Positions 50,316-62,999 of a stretch of 64,000 bases of DNA are shown one piece after another. Position 1 is the first letter of the stretch; every line of letters starts with the position of its first letter. The DNA comes from Chrysomallon squamiferum. Taxonomy: Eukaryota > Mollusca > Gastropoda > Neomphalida > Peltospiridae. Under the pieces are notes generated by a model that was given only the letters and a program-made list of their open reading frames with translations, ran no database searches and was not told the DNA's origin. Location of the stretch: assembly GCA_012295275.1 (NCBI GenBank), contig CM022670.1, positions 27,739,881 to 27,803,880 of the forward strand, given 5' to 3'. The translations under genes and the position numbers were made by a program.

Positions 50316-50538
50316 TTTTCCATTTTTGTTCTTGTTTTCAGAAATGGACAAAGAGAGCCTATCAAAACAATGTATGTAAAAAAATATTTGGCAAGTTGTT
50401 CATTCATATTTATGTTGAGTTTTTTCTTGTCTTTCTTTTGTTTTCATAAATGCTTCAGGAGAGCCAGAAAACCCCAAATAATATACGTAAATAAATGTTT
50501 AGCTAGTTGTTTGTTCATATTTCAATGGGTGAATTTTG
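50316..50538. repeat. Two-copy tandem duplication, 106-bp period
   Basis: Copy one (about 50316-50420) and copy two (about 50424-50538) share, in order, TTGTTTTCA, AAATG, GAGAGCC, AATAT/ACGTAA-like, AAATATTTGG/AAATGTTTAG, AGTTGTT and CATATTT. GAGAGCC recurs at 50353 and 50459, fixing the offset at 106 bp. A 105-codon frame crosses both (50256-50573), so its translation repeats a YV-K-LASC-FIF pattern. That comes from the duplication and is not evidence of a protein. Confidence 0.7.
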
Positions 50539-50539
50539 A

Positions 50540-52658
50540 TTTTCAAAAGATATTATGTTACAGGACTTCTTGACATACTGATTTAAATCCAGAGTATCAA
50601 ATTCAAGTAGATCTAGTTATAATCTTCCATTACAAAAGGGATTATATATGTTAAGAAGGAAATTTGTGATTTGGCATGTTTTATCTGAATAAATGAGAGA
50701 GCAGAGTTTGCAGTATCAAACATTTTAAATGAAATATTTTGGTGAGTGTTTTGTCTTACCTCAAATTTAATACTGTTTTCATAATCAGATTTTTCTCATG
50801 ATGAAACCTTTATCTCATATTTTCTGATCAGTCAGTTGAGAAAACAAGTTACTTGTTACAGTACACTTTAATTTGATTTTTAATTTAATCCTGTATTGTA
50901 AACTTCTGTCCTCCAAATATCAGTTTGTTTGGATGGACCAAGCAATAATTTTCTATTATGTAATTATTACTTTTTGCCTGTAAACAAACTGAGTAATTTT
51001 ATGTAATTTTTACTGTCTTGTGTCATCCCACTTGTATCAGACTTCAGTTTTAATGTCAGTTTTATAGTGTCCCTTCATGTGTAAATGAGGATAGCATCCA
51101 ACAAAACCTGCCATCCTTTAACCTTCATCATTTGATGGCAAGGATCAGTTTCTTGTTCATGATATAATTATATAATTGTTTCTTAAGGCCTTTATCAGCA
51201 TGGTGTTCTTTACACTGCTGCTACTATTTAAAACAGTTTATTTATTTTTTGCCAAGAAAAAAAAACGTATAACATTACTATGTACATATATAAATCTTTT
51301 TGTAATTAGTAGTTTTAACTTTTGACTCCATCTCTGAAGGAATACTTAAGCCAAAGATTATGTTTTAGAAAGATGTGCATCTGATATGTCATTTCATACT
51401 AGTTGTTTAACAAAAAAAACACCAAGTAATTTAAGGTTTTCATTTTTGGATGCAGATATTTCATGTTCTTCTGGAAAACTGAGCCAGCTAAAATGGTGCA
51501 TCTATTTATAATAATAATAATAATAATAAATTTAATAATTGAAAAATAATAAAAATCAACAGAAAAAAGTCTCAGTGGCAGCACTAATAATAGTAATATG
51601 TAATAAACATACCAATTTGACTTGTTTACATATAATGTTTGTCTTAAATATTTCTTAAAAATAAAATAAAAACACTTAATCATATCCAAATCTAAAATAT
51701 TTTTGAAATGAATGGTTTTGATGAATAGCAGGGCATTTACCCATCTCATTAATTACTTAAATATCCCATAACTTCATTTTTGTGTTTTTATATGATGCTT
51801 TCAGTTCATGACTCAGTTGGGTTATGAATTTGAAAAATAGTGATCTTGTATGACTCACTTTATTGAGATGACCTCGTCATTTTTTTTTGTTTTTTTTTAC
51901 ATCCAAAAAAAAAAAGGGGGTGGGGACAACATGTTTATCCAAGTTTTCATCAGTTGCAAAAGTTGTCATTGAAAAAACTCTGAAAAAACAACATTTAACT
52001 GCATTGGGTGTGTGCATTTTTAACTATTGTCATGTAACCAGGTGTTGGCACCATGTCAGTACTTGTACTATTTATATAAATTAAAAACCTTTATCAACTT
52101 TCTGTGCCTGAGTGTCCTAAGTGACATATTGTTATTATTAATGTTTGCTTTACAGAAAAGTCAGGGTGGGAGGGCAGAGATACACTTCCAAAACCTCAAC
52201 AAAAAAACAAAAATGTGAAAAAATAGAAATTTCAAAGTATGTTGAACTATCTCAGCATGATAATGAAAGAAACATCAAGGTCTTTGAACTAGCAGTTAAG
52301 GATTTTAATTTTTGTTCACCTACAACTTAATGTATTTACTAATTTGAATAAACTGGTCACAGCAAATAAAGATCTTTATATATTTTGTTTACTGTGTAAA
52401 TAATTAAGAAGCACAATCTTCTAAATGGACAACTTAAAAAAGTAAAGAAGTAAATAAATTCATTCATCTTGTGCAAATATTAAATTAACTTGATGACATT
52501 TTTTCATAATGTCCTAGTTAAAAAAAAGAAAAAAAAGAAAGAATTTATATATAATACTAATAAAATAAAAAGGTAATAAAAATATTATTAATTAAAAAAA
52601 AGGATAACATTATGCAAATATTTAAGATTAAAGTATAACTTTAGTTTTATATTTTTGC

Positions 52659-52704
<46 letters not shown>

Positions 52705-53320
52705 TTAAATCATTGCAGAAATTAAATATCTTAAGATTGACAGTAAATACCACAGACACACACATTGCACATACATTAATTCTGACATTCATGCCTAACA
52801 AAATGCAGATTAAAATTTTAAAACCATTATCTAAGTAGAAAATTTGTGTTTTGTGATAGGGGGAGAGAGAGAGGACTGTGGGAACAGTTTTATTTTCCTT
52901 GTAAAGGAGGATCAGTTTCAGGATAGTCTGTACCTGATGGAAAAATGCTGCATCATTCTGTTATGTAAAGTGATACTACCCATTTCATAAAGATCACATT
53001 GTGAAACCATAGAGATATTATTATTTTTACTTGTAATAAAGATTAGTGACTAGATTCCACAGTGAAGTTAATGAAGGAAAAAGAAAAGAAGAAATACTTA
53101 AATAAGGTCTAGTGATTACATAAAAAAGGATATACATGAATATTTAAAAAAGAAAAAAATGTTGTACACTAAACATATAAAAAATGTAAAAAAATATTAA
53201 AACAAATAATATTTTTACTTTTTTTTTTTTTTTTTTTAAATTATTACTTTTGTTTAGAATGTGAAAAAAAAAAATGAAAAAAAAAAAGGAGGCTTTTCTA
53301 ATGTTTTAACAGCTATTGAC
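50540..53320. other. A/T-rich background with (AAT)n tracts
   Basis: (AAT)n tracts lie at about 51508-51530 and 52662-52703, and T and A runs near 53219-53237 and 53265-53287. A modestly balanced patch at about 52140-52220 follows a tttacag acceptor-like word, but no donor was found. No gene is seen. Confidence 0.6.
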
Positions 53321-53324
53321 TAAC

Positions 53325-53660
53325 AGTTGTACATAAGTTTACACCACTGAGTGTAAACATAGATTGGCACATGACTCATAGGTCAGACATGTCCACGAAT
53401 CAGCTGGGATGAGACTGTGAGCAGGTAGACAAGCCAGTGTGCCCATTCTCACACACTATGTCCATGTCACACCTGTGTTTTCTTTGAATAGTCAACCTGT
53501 ATGAGATTTGCCTTTGGACGTATAATTATTACAGGTAAGTGTGGGCATTTATAATACCACGAGTTTCAAATGAGCGGAACAAAGTGACTTGGTTTAGTAA
53601 ACTTGGAAAGAATGTTGTCATTTGACCCTCGCCAGATGTCAAAAGATTTTAGTTCAAAAG
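53325..53660. promoter_or_regulatory. High-complexity island with a p53-type half-site and an exon-like core
   Basis: AGACATGTCC (53385-53394) fits the p53-family half-site RRRCWWGYYY exactly. Within the island, 53492-53534 lies between a T-rich acceptor-like run ending in ag and a consensus donor ACAG|gtaagt. This 43-bp block contains an ATG followed by 11 open codons. A micro-exon is possible but weakly supported. Confidence 0.35.
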
Positions 53661-55890
53661 GTAGTAGACATAGTATATCATTTGTCTCTCTAAATTTGCT
53701 GTGAAAAAATTAGTTCATCAAATTTCAACTATCTGCTTGCTTTCTGTGAATTTATTTGCTTTGTTAATATATAAAACAAAAAATAGTTTTTTTTTTTTTT
53801 TTTTAGGCTTTTGAACAATTTGAATTTTTAAATTTGAACATTATACTGATTGCCATTGTTTACCAATTAGCATTTTAGAAGTAGGGAAGAACTATTTTGT
53901 TGGTCAGTATCTGACCTCTTTCACCTGTGACCTGGTCACTGAAGATAGGCATACCTTGCTAACACACACGAAAAAGGAAATAAGAGATTGACACATTTCA
54001 CAGTTGAGTGGTGGAACTTGTTTGAAAGTTGTACACAAGTTTATTTCTGTATGATTTGCACAAAGGAGGCAGTTTCTTGCTCTACTTCTCTGCTATTTTT
54101 GTACTAATTGACTGCTTATGTTGTTGAAGTATTGCTATTTGTACTTGTCAGTACAGACATAAAAATACTTTGGAATTTATTTTGAATTACAGCATATTTC
54201 TCACTGGTTAGTTGTGTGAACAACAGTATGTTTCTTGTTTAGTTTTTTTTTTTAAATATTTTTGTTTGCTTTTTCTTTTTTCTTTTTCTTTTATTGTGAT
54301 TTGAGGTTATACATTATTATTTAAAAAGGAAAACCTGGAGGTAAATAATTTTTTTATTTTTTATTTTAATTTTATTGTTATCAACTACTTTTTATTTTTT
54401 ACATTTATCAAGTTCAGATCAGTGATCTGTGACCTAAATATTTCAAAGATTATAATAACATGCAGTATTTCTTTCGTGGGAAATTGCATGTGAAAGTTTA
54501 TCTTGACAAAAGAATGGAATTTTTTTTTTTTTTTTTTAGAATAAATGCATGGTCAAAAAATTATTTTGTATTTCAAATGGTAATACACACATGTTTGTGC
54601 TCTCAATCATACATATTAGTATTCTTTTTCAAAGTTACTTTCTGAAAATATTTTGTATATTACAGCTGTACTGTGTGAATATAGTGGTACTTTTTTTTTT
54701 TTTAAATATAATTTTACATAAGTAATATTAAATTTTGAATAATTTATGTTAATTTCTTTTAAACTTTTAATTAATCTGTCAGTTTGTTTTTATCCAAAGA
54801 CGCTTTCCTAAGCAAAAATGGTTTTGCTGTCACTTTAAAGTTTAATATGAGAAATGTTTTCAACAACACAAACCAGTGGGAAATCTAATTAAGTAGTGCA
54901 AACAAATATAATCCAGCCCATTCACATTTAAAAGAATATTCCTGGTGCCACACATACGGAAGAAGAGACAAAAATGAATAAATTTCTTTATGGCTAATAT
55001 GAGACAACCTGTTTGCAGAAAAGTAATAATTATTTGAAATTAGTTTTTTTTGTATCATGAAAAAAAGATTGATACAAGTTTGAAAAGATTTTTAAAAAAT
55101 AATAATGTTGGCCATTAATGAATCAGTGAATGGTAATTTTCTATTTGAATGCATATTTTAATTGTGCTATTATTTATGTTTTCTTTCACTGCTTTAAATC
55201 TTGCAGGTGACTGTAAATTCAGCTGTGACAGGTGTAAAATGTCTTCTTTACTGTTCTTATTCTTATACACACTGAACAAATTGGGTGGGCTCGTTTACTA
55301 TTTATTTTCCTTTACTTGCCCTATCAAAGATTTTCTATGAGTGTACATGTAGGCTTTTTATAAGGCTTTCAGTTAAAGCAGCACATCATTGAAAACACTG
55401 ACAATAGGAACATCAGAACATGATGTTAAAATGTTCTTTTTCCTGACAAAAGTTTTGTTGTGTTTAGAAAGGATCATAATGCAAAAAAATGTCCAACATG
55501 GGCGTGTCACATTTGTATATCACGTCCCAGTTTGTTTTTAACAACAGTTTTGCATTTTAATATTTGATTTTGTTGTGTAATTCATATTTAATGACTAATT
55601 AAAATAGTTAAGAAATTTAATAATGTTAGACTAAAATTATTGTCTCAAAAATAGTGTGCAGAGAATTAAGATGAATAAAATTCCTAGGTGGATTTGAATA
55701 TTATTAACTTAAGAAATGTATTTTAAAAATATGAAATATTTTGATTAGGGTGCTTTTAACAACCAGACTGGTCACCATACACCAGTCCTTGCATACTCTG
55801 ATCAAAATGGTCTGATCTAATTTCTGAACATATTTTGCCCCTAACATTGTTTTTGTTTTTAAGACACAAATGGTAATCTTACAGTTCATT
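53661..55890. other. A/T-rich background
   Basis: T runs at 53787-53804 and 54520-54537, with a more balanced patch at about 53880-54140. The 63-codon frame at 55149-55340 begins with a hydrophobic stretch produced by a T-rich tract. No gene is seen. Confidence 0.55.
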
Positions 55891-55899
55891 ACTTTATCG

Positions 55900-58080
55900 T
55901 CTAGACATTCTTCAATCAAAACCCCTCTTTCTAATTTTTACTGAAGCCAGTCCAACTGCCATGTGATTATAGATCTATTCCTTTAACAATTAGAAAACAG
56001 TTTTCTTTTGTTAGACCTTGTGTTTTTATAGCCTTGTTACCTTATCACAAGATAGGGTGACAGTTAATTGTAAATGACTGTCTGTGCACCTTGGATACAC
56101 ATTAAGTACAGTGTTTGGCAAACAGTGACTCATAGTTCAAAGAATGTAGTTAAATCTGACAATTGCCGAAACTGTAGCCCCTGTTGTGTTCTACATTATT
56201 TTTACAGACACAATTTCTAAAGGCACAATTGTTTAAGATTTTTAAATTTGTGCCAGTGTTAAGGCCAAAATGATTACTAGGATGCTGGAAAATGCGCTGC
56301 ATTATTAGAAAATTATAGACTAATGAAGATCGTCTTTCAGGAAAAGACAAAATTTTATCCCAAAATAAATGTTTTAGCTGACTGACTTGTTAACCATTTA
56401 AAATTTATTTGAAGATTATTTACTTAAATATCTTTTTACATGCTCTAATTTGCAAGCCACATAATCTGGCTGATTTAAAGTTACATTATTCATGCCTTTA
56501 ATTACTACATATGTAACTGTTACTGTCTGATCTGTCATGGTAGTTTACAACTACTTTTCTGTAGAGAAAAGTCATTTGACAGGCACAGAATTATTTATAA
56601 TCTTAAATAGATTAATGAGGTCCAGCACTTGCAGAACAGATTCCTCAGCTCAAAACATTCTTTACATTATTATAGGTAGAGAAAGAATAGATTCTGTCTT
56701 TTGCACTAATCATACCTTAATGCAAAGAATGTTCACAGATCCAAAATAAGACAAATTGACTCCATAATTGAATTTGTTTTTTGTTGTTGGCTTTTTTTTA
56801 TCAGTAGATCAGATAAAATTATTTATTGTTCCTTGTACATTCCCCCATTGTGAGTAAGAGCAAATGGGTATGATTCATTCTTTGCACTTGTAATGGACTA
56901 GGAAACATGTAATGTTCAACCACTTGCCAAAACAAATTTCTGTGTTTTGACACATTCTTTGGAACTAAGTTATTAGCCATTTTTTTCTCTTTTAATCTGT
57001 CATATATCTTTTGACATGGTCTGCCATAAAGTTATCAGAGAAGCTGATAAAATATTTAGATCATACTAAAAACATTATTATTATTATTATTTTTTAAATC
57101 ATTGTTTATGACAAGTAAAATTAGCCACTGACATTTTAATACCCATAGAATCTTGTTTAATCTCTGAACATGTACACTTCAATACATTTGAATCTTAATT
57201 TAAAAAACTTTTTTAATTGTTCATAGATATTGCCATTGAAAAAGTATACTTCTTTTGTCGTTGAAACTGTGAAATAGATATAAACATATTGTGGTTTTTG
57301 TGTTTTTAATTTTACCACAAAACTTATGTTAATGAGTTTATTTTTATTATTTTTTTGTCAGTTAATAAAAAATTGATACAAGCTAATATTGCTTTTCATG
57401 TTAGGAGCATTAATATATACGATACATTTCTGAATTATTTCTGCTTTTTTTTAGTTCATTAATTAAAACTATGCAACAAAATACAGTTTATTTTATTTTA
57501 TTATAAATGGGTTTCTTTCCCACCCACCATCGTTTTGTTTTTAATGGAAAAAATAAAAAAATAACAATTAAAGAATCATAAACAACTTTATCACATCCCT
57601 AATTTAAAGGTAGATTTCTGCATTCATATTATTAACATGTTATCTACCTTCTGCTGGAAATAAAGGAATTTACTTATGTATTGCTCCAGTAGTAATTCTT
57701 TATAATAATGGAAGTTGAAATGTTTTTATTTCATTTAATTTTCTTTTCTATTTTCAATGGAGAGATCAGTTTCTGATCCAAATAAATATTTTATTTACTA
57801 ACCTAAATGTTTTTAGATACTGAAATGTTGACTCATGTAAAACAATAAACAGAAACAACTTTTTATTTGAATTAGAAAAAATAAACATAACCCTCATATA
57901 TTCTTGAAATTTGAACCACTCTGAAATAGTACATGACATTAAAGAAAATATTAAGTTCATTTGTTTTCTCATTTGCACTTACAAATGAAGTTTGTTTAAT
58001 TTGAATTTTAAATTTAAATAGAAGAAAACCAATTTGTTACCTATAACATTAAAAAATATTTGTTGACATTGTTCTTCTTT
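55900..58080. other. Mixed segment with weak islands
   Basis: Less biased patches at about 55900-56360 and 56440-56960 alternate with A/T words. GTAACTGTTAC near 56513 is palindromic about its centre. From about 56980 to 58080 the sequence is A/T background. No coding signal that I can support. Confidence 0.4.
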
Positions 58081-58088
58081 TCTTCCAG

Positions 58089-58171
58089 ATTGACTATTGG
58101 ATTACCTTTTTATGATACAAGTGATGGACGTAATACAATTTGGATAAACATATAAATATGAAGAAACATTG
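58089..58171 (+). other. Candidate exon with a possible start codon
   Basis: A strong acceptor (pyrimidine-rich ttgttcttcttttcttccag, ending 58088) and a consensus donor (CATTG|gtgagt, GT at 58172) bracket 83 bp. An ATG at 58158-58160, with A at -3, begins a frame reading Met-Lys-Lys-His and runs into the donor. An in-frame stop lies upstream of it. This is the layout of a first coding exon whose protein continues in the next exon, beyond the window. An upstream short frame (ATG near 58110) ends before that start. Joined to the candidate exon at 30348-30448 it would complete a leader. The sites are good but could be chance; no protein family can be named. Confidence 0.3.
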
Positions 58172-58429
58172 GTGAGTGGATTAGTGCATTAAATAAAAGT
58201 TTATAAACTGATTTGATTAAAGAAAGCTAGAAAATAAATTGTGAAATAACTTGTGAAGTAAAACAACCAGTATTGTTAACTTTGTGTTCTGTGTGTATTT
58301 GTGTGCCTGTGTGCCTGCATATGTGTGAGTGAGAGAAGAAAGAAAGAGAGAGATGTGTACTTTACAGTTTAAGACTAATCAGTAGTGTAACATACAGTAA
58401 TACTTCCTTTAAGTGCAAAGGTTCACAGA

Positions 58430-58490
58430 GAACCAATACATGGAAACCTTTAGTAATGTCTTTTGTCTCATATTACTAAAGTATCAGATA
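58430..58490. repeat. 10-bp inverted repeat
   Basis: CTTTAGTAAT (58448-58457) and ATTACTAAAG (58472-58481) are perfect complements with a 14-nt loop. A second, 5-bp hairpin GGTTC/GAACC lies just upstream, near 58421-58435. The stem is too short for a microRNA precursor. It may belong to the dispersed element found in this area. Confidence 0.5.
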
Positions 58491-58599
58491 CAGTATCTTT
58501 TTTTTTTTTTTTTTGGACTTTAAATTTTTAAAGTTTATTTATTACATTTTTTAAATTAAAAAGAAAAAATTATTTAGTTATGTGAAAAAACACATATGA

Positions 58600-58720
58600 T
58601 AAGCTAGTTGGTAGTGCGTCATGGAAAAGAAACTGGACTTGATCATATAAGTAATTTATCTTAGTGGACTTTAACAACAAGTGGCTCCTCTAACAATACA
58701 AAAATTTCAGATTTGCTGAT
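58600..58720 (+). mobile_element. Dispersed repeat, copy 1 (possible tRNA-related SINE)
   Basis: AGCTAGTTGGTAGTGCGTC (58602-58620) resembles the A-box region of a tRNA (AGCTCAGTTGGTAGAGCGTC) with one deletion and one substitution. The sequence downstream is shared, with many substitutions, with 59005-59126. The similarity to a second locus supports a dispersed element; the tRNA origin is less certain because the B box is poor (GATCATATA near 58641). Confidence 0.4.
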
Positions 58721-59004
58721 GGTTATTTGGGAGAGAGAATGGAAGGACTGGTTTGTTAGAAACATGAATTACAAGATAAGCCTGACTGGTAGTGTAACAG
58801 AAAAAAATTAATAATTTGAGGTGCAAATGTTCAAAGGATTAATTCATAAAAAGTATTTTCTCTTGAATGCTTTTTATGTTTTCCTTTTTTTTCTTTCTTT
58901 TATTGTTTTTTATTTTTATAAATATATATATTTTTTTATGTAAAAAAATGTGTTTATTTTTATTTAATTCTTCACTGAAATCAATACTTGATAAGGTAAA
59001 TATA

Positions 59005-59126
59005 ATAGATAGTGTGTCACAAAGAAACTCATCTGAGTTACAAAGGGTCAATGAATCAGTTCATCTCAGTGGCTTTTTCTCCATTAAATGCCTCCTGTCT
59101 AATATTACAAAAGTTTCATCTGTCTG
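59005..59126 (+). mobile_element. Dispersed repeat, copy 2
   Basis: Words shared in order with 58600-58720 include AGTG-GTCA, AAAGAAACT, AAT-ATC, AGTGG, CTCCT, CTAA, ATTACAAAA/AATACAAAA and TTTCA. Spacing is similar throughout. A weaker third match (AAGTGGATTAACA) lies near 59874. The copies are old and flanked by T and A runs. Confidence 0.45.
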
Positions 59127-59199
59127 TTTTTTCTCTTATCTTATTCTTCTTGTTCATCTTCTTCTTTTATTTCTTTAAAAAAAAAAAAAAAAGTAAATA

Positions 59200-60990
59200 G
59201 CTATTAAATTTAAAAAAAGAAACAAGTACTTTTATACCTAATTACTCATGTTATACAAAAGAAAGGTAATATTTTGCTCTTCTGCTTTAATTTGTGGATA
59301 GTTTTACTGAATGAACACATTAAATTCAAATTATGTGTTGTTGCATCACACTTTTCATTTATGCTTAAGGGATTATGACGTTAGGTGTTTATAAAGTTAT
59401 TTAATGTTTGTAAAGATAGTTACGATTTCTTATTAGATGCATTTCAAAATAAAACTAAATTTAAATTTAAATTTAAATTTAAATTTCTAATGAATAACTG
59501 AAGTTGCTAAATATAGATCCATTATGTGTGGTGTTACTTGGGACACCAGTTTAAAAATTCAAAGGAAAAAAGAGTTGACAAATCATTTGCTCTAGGCATT
59601 TGCACTGGTGTGGGAGTTATGTACATTAATATACATATTCATAAGTACATAGAAAGCTATGATTCATACTAAAATATGATATTTTTCTGATCGTATCTGG
59701 TGTCATCAAGAAAACAAAAAAATGCTTGCTTTTTATGCAGACTGATTATGTATTAATTCTAGATAGAGAAGTTAATAATTCAGTGAAGAAGTATAAACAC
59801 ATAAATATATAGCATTATAAGGGGTTTTTTCTGTATCAGAAAACAAATTGTTTGATAGGAGAGATAACTCTAAGTGGATTAACACATCTCTTGATACCTT
59901 TTGTTTTTACTTCACTGTTTGTTAAAGTTTTATTCTCCTTTAATCAGGAACATGTTTGATTAAACAAATATATATTTTATATTTCTACAAGGGTATAGTT
60001 CTAAGATTTTAAAACAAATTACTATTGACCTTTTTTCAGATGTTTTTTCAATAAGGGCATTACTGGGAACTAGTTTATTTAAATAGATAATAAAATATTT
60101 ACTGACAATAAAAATTGTTATATCTGAAAACAAGAAAAACAATGTTATACATGGTGTACAAATTACAACATAAAATTGATATTTTTATGTATTGTATTGT
60201 TCAGCAGTTTAGCATAGTGAAATATTGAATATGCCATTAGGTTATCTAAATATAATAAAATAAAATAATAATATTAATAATAATAAATTAAAATAATAAT
60301 AATAATAATAATAAATAAATAAATAAAATATTTAGTGTATGTATGGATAAATCTACTCAAGTTAATAAACTGTTGATTATTTATTTTTTCTTTATTTTTT
60401 CTCTCTGATATAATATTATTATTATTTTTTGTTGTTATTTTTTTCAAGGAGTAATTTTACATTTTATTTTGGTTTAAGGATGCTACCTAATTTAAAAATA
60501 ACTTCAAGACATTATAAAGTCTGGCAGATCAATTAGTTTGATTAATGTTGACATTTTAATCAAATGTCTTATCTTATTTGAAAACCAAGGCACAAATAAA
60601 ATAACGTTTCATGCTGTTGAAAAAAGAATGGCTTACATGTTTATTTTTCTAACCAGTGAAATAAATATTTACTATATTAGAAATTCCTTAAATAGAATTT
60701 TATATATCTGAACAATTCATACACTAATCTGAACTTTGACATTGGTATTACATCATTTAATTAGGTTACATTAATCTCCGGACAAAAGAGATTGCTGATT
60801 TTACTCTCTTTTTTTTAAATTTTTAAATATATTTAAAAAATATGAAAAAGAAGGAAAAAACCCCAAGAAAACCTAAAACTACTTAAAACGAGTCGGTATT
60901 TATTTTAAATTTTTAAAACATTATTTATAAATCCAGTTTACATTTTTTTGTGGTTGCAAGAACTGTTGAAAACAAATAGATCTATAAAGT
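59200..60990. other. A/T-rich background with (AAATTT)n and (AAT)n
   Basis: About five units of the self-complementary hexamer AAATTT occupy 59457-59487. (AAT)n and (AAAT)n run from about 60252 to 60330. No gene is seen. Confidence 0.65.
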
Positions 60991-60999
60991 CACACTTGC

Positions 61000-61870
61000 C
61001 ATTTGTAGGTAAATTGTGCCTGTTTCTTTTACTCTGCCAGTATCATTATTCGTGGCAGCTGGAAGCCTGGGACCAGACATATGACCATTGTATATCATTG
61101 ACAGTCCCCAAGGAAATCACTACAAGTAGCATGACATTTTCTATTGTCAGGTTACTTTGCTTCATTCTCAAGTTGTGTCATGTTTAGCCCTCCCCTGTTT
61201 AACGAACATGGCATATTTTCATGCACTTTTATCACTCACAATTTCATTCTCTTTCTGTCAGATGGCTTGATCGTTATTGGGTTTTCTTTCTTTTTTTTTT
61301 CTTTGTATCATTTTCTTTTGTAGTCTTTGCTGTTTGTTTTCTTAATCTGATTTTGTGGCAATATGTTGTTATTGTTATTATTATTGTTATTTAAAATTTC
61401 CAATTAATGAATGAAAAATCTTGTAGGTTAATCTGAGAGTTAAACACAGAAAACATTCTTCAAGACTTAGTTCATAAGACCTGAGATATTTTTCTTCATT
61501 TTATGATTTAAAAACGGCATGATAAATGGTAGCCATTAAGTTTTGCAGGAAGGATTAGTTTTCTCAAAAATGTCCAATCAAAAATAAATTAGTATAAAAA
61601 ATATGTATTGATAGACACCCACTCATCATTTGTTGGACAGGAATCAATATTCTTATTGATGCTTCTCAGGCTTTTGTATACGCAGCAGCTTATACAAGTC
61701 TTAATCATAAAACTGCAGTGCACTTTGCCATTAGATGTGTCCATTCAGCCTATTACATTCTCTTCTTGTTTCTTGCTGTAATTATTGCAAAGATGCATTA
61801 ACATAATGCAGCAAACAGAAATCTGTTTTTGCAAATGACATTGGTCTCAACATCTAGCTGGGGGAAAGAA
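61000..61870. promoter_or_regulatory. Two high-complexity islands
   Basis: 61000-61200 and 61600-61870 are balanced, with T-rich sequence between. The second is the clearer one and carries ATCAAT/ATTGAT arms with a 6-nt loop near 61643-61660. No coding signal is recognised; the 79-codon frame at 60948-61187 does not begin with a family I know. Confidence 0.35.
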
Positions 61871-62990
61871 AAAAAAATCTGAATTATTTATATTCAGTAC
61901 AGGCTTTAAGCTAAAGGCAAAGAATTTTTGATAAACTGGATTTGAGGACATGCATTCTTAAACCAGAAATACTGCAGTAAATATTTTGCTAAGAGCATTT
62001 TAACTGAATCTTGTGTTGCTAATGATTAGATGGTGAAAAGATAGTGTTCCAGAAAAATACTAAGTGGCTACATTTTAGTTGATAATTTAACAATACATAC
62101 TTTCATCTTATATATATATGAATTTTAGAAGTTGAATTAACAGGCAAATCATTGATATCCATTTATTTCTAATTTTACTAGAATACAGAATATTTAATTA
62201 ATGATAAAGAAAAAACAGTTAGTTGCTGAGGGTTAGTTAGAGAAGATAAAAGCATGTTTTCAGTTTTGTAGTATTAAAAAGAAATTGTTGAAACTATAAT
62301 AATAATAATAATATTACATCTGCTACTGCTACTACTGCTACTACAAGTAAACAAATACTGGAAACAGAAATAGTTATATTTACAAGAAATGGTTTATGAG
62401 GTTTTAAAACCATTTATCTTGTGACTACATTCAATTTTGGTAGAAAGCTAAGCTATACACATATTGATGAGTCATCATCAGAACAACAACTGGCTTTCCA
62501 GTGATGTAATTAGCTTTTCTAATAATGTCTTCTAGGCACACAGAGGTAAGCAGGATTTCATGAGATTTTTGTTTTCCTGTTAGTAAAAGAAGAAAAAATA
62601 CTTGGAAATCATCAGAACATAGAAGGCATGTCATTCAGTAGTATACATGGCCTCTTGAGGAAGAACCAAATGACTTTCAAACATTTTAGAAAAATATTTC
62701 GTACTGTGATAATAAAGTCGGTTTGTTTGCTAATATCATAAATTAATTTTAATTTAATACCAGATGAAATCAAATGTAAGTTCTCCATTTCAAAAGCATT
62801 AATGATTTCACAAGCAAGCCATTATTCCATTTTCATTACAAGGCATTCTTGTTTTACAAATCTGTCTGAATTATATTTTACTTATTATGGTACAACTGAT
62901 AATTTCTGTAAATGCCAGTACAAGTCGTTCTGTATACTACAAGTCTATCTTATTGTTATTACCTTATGTCCAATTCAGCATTAATTAACA
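61871..62990. other. A/T background with triplet repeats
   Basis: (AAT)n followed by CTA/CTG triplets lies at about 62296-62345. The rest has short A/T runs and no recognisable gene. Confidence 0.6.
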
Positions 62991-62999
62991 GATAGTGAA

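Noticed and set aside
55149-55340. 63-codon frame resembling a secreted Cys-containing peptide
   Set aside because: The apparent signal peptide is the translation of a T-rich tract, the start context is weak, and there is no support from a neighbouring exon.
58600-58670. Functional tRNA gene
   Set aside because: Only an A-box-like region is present, the B box is poor, and no acceptor stem or cloverleaf can be formed.
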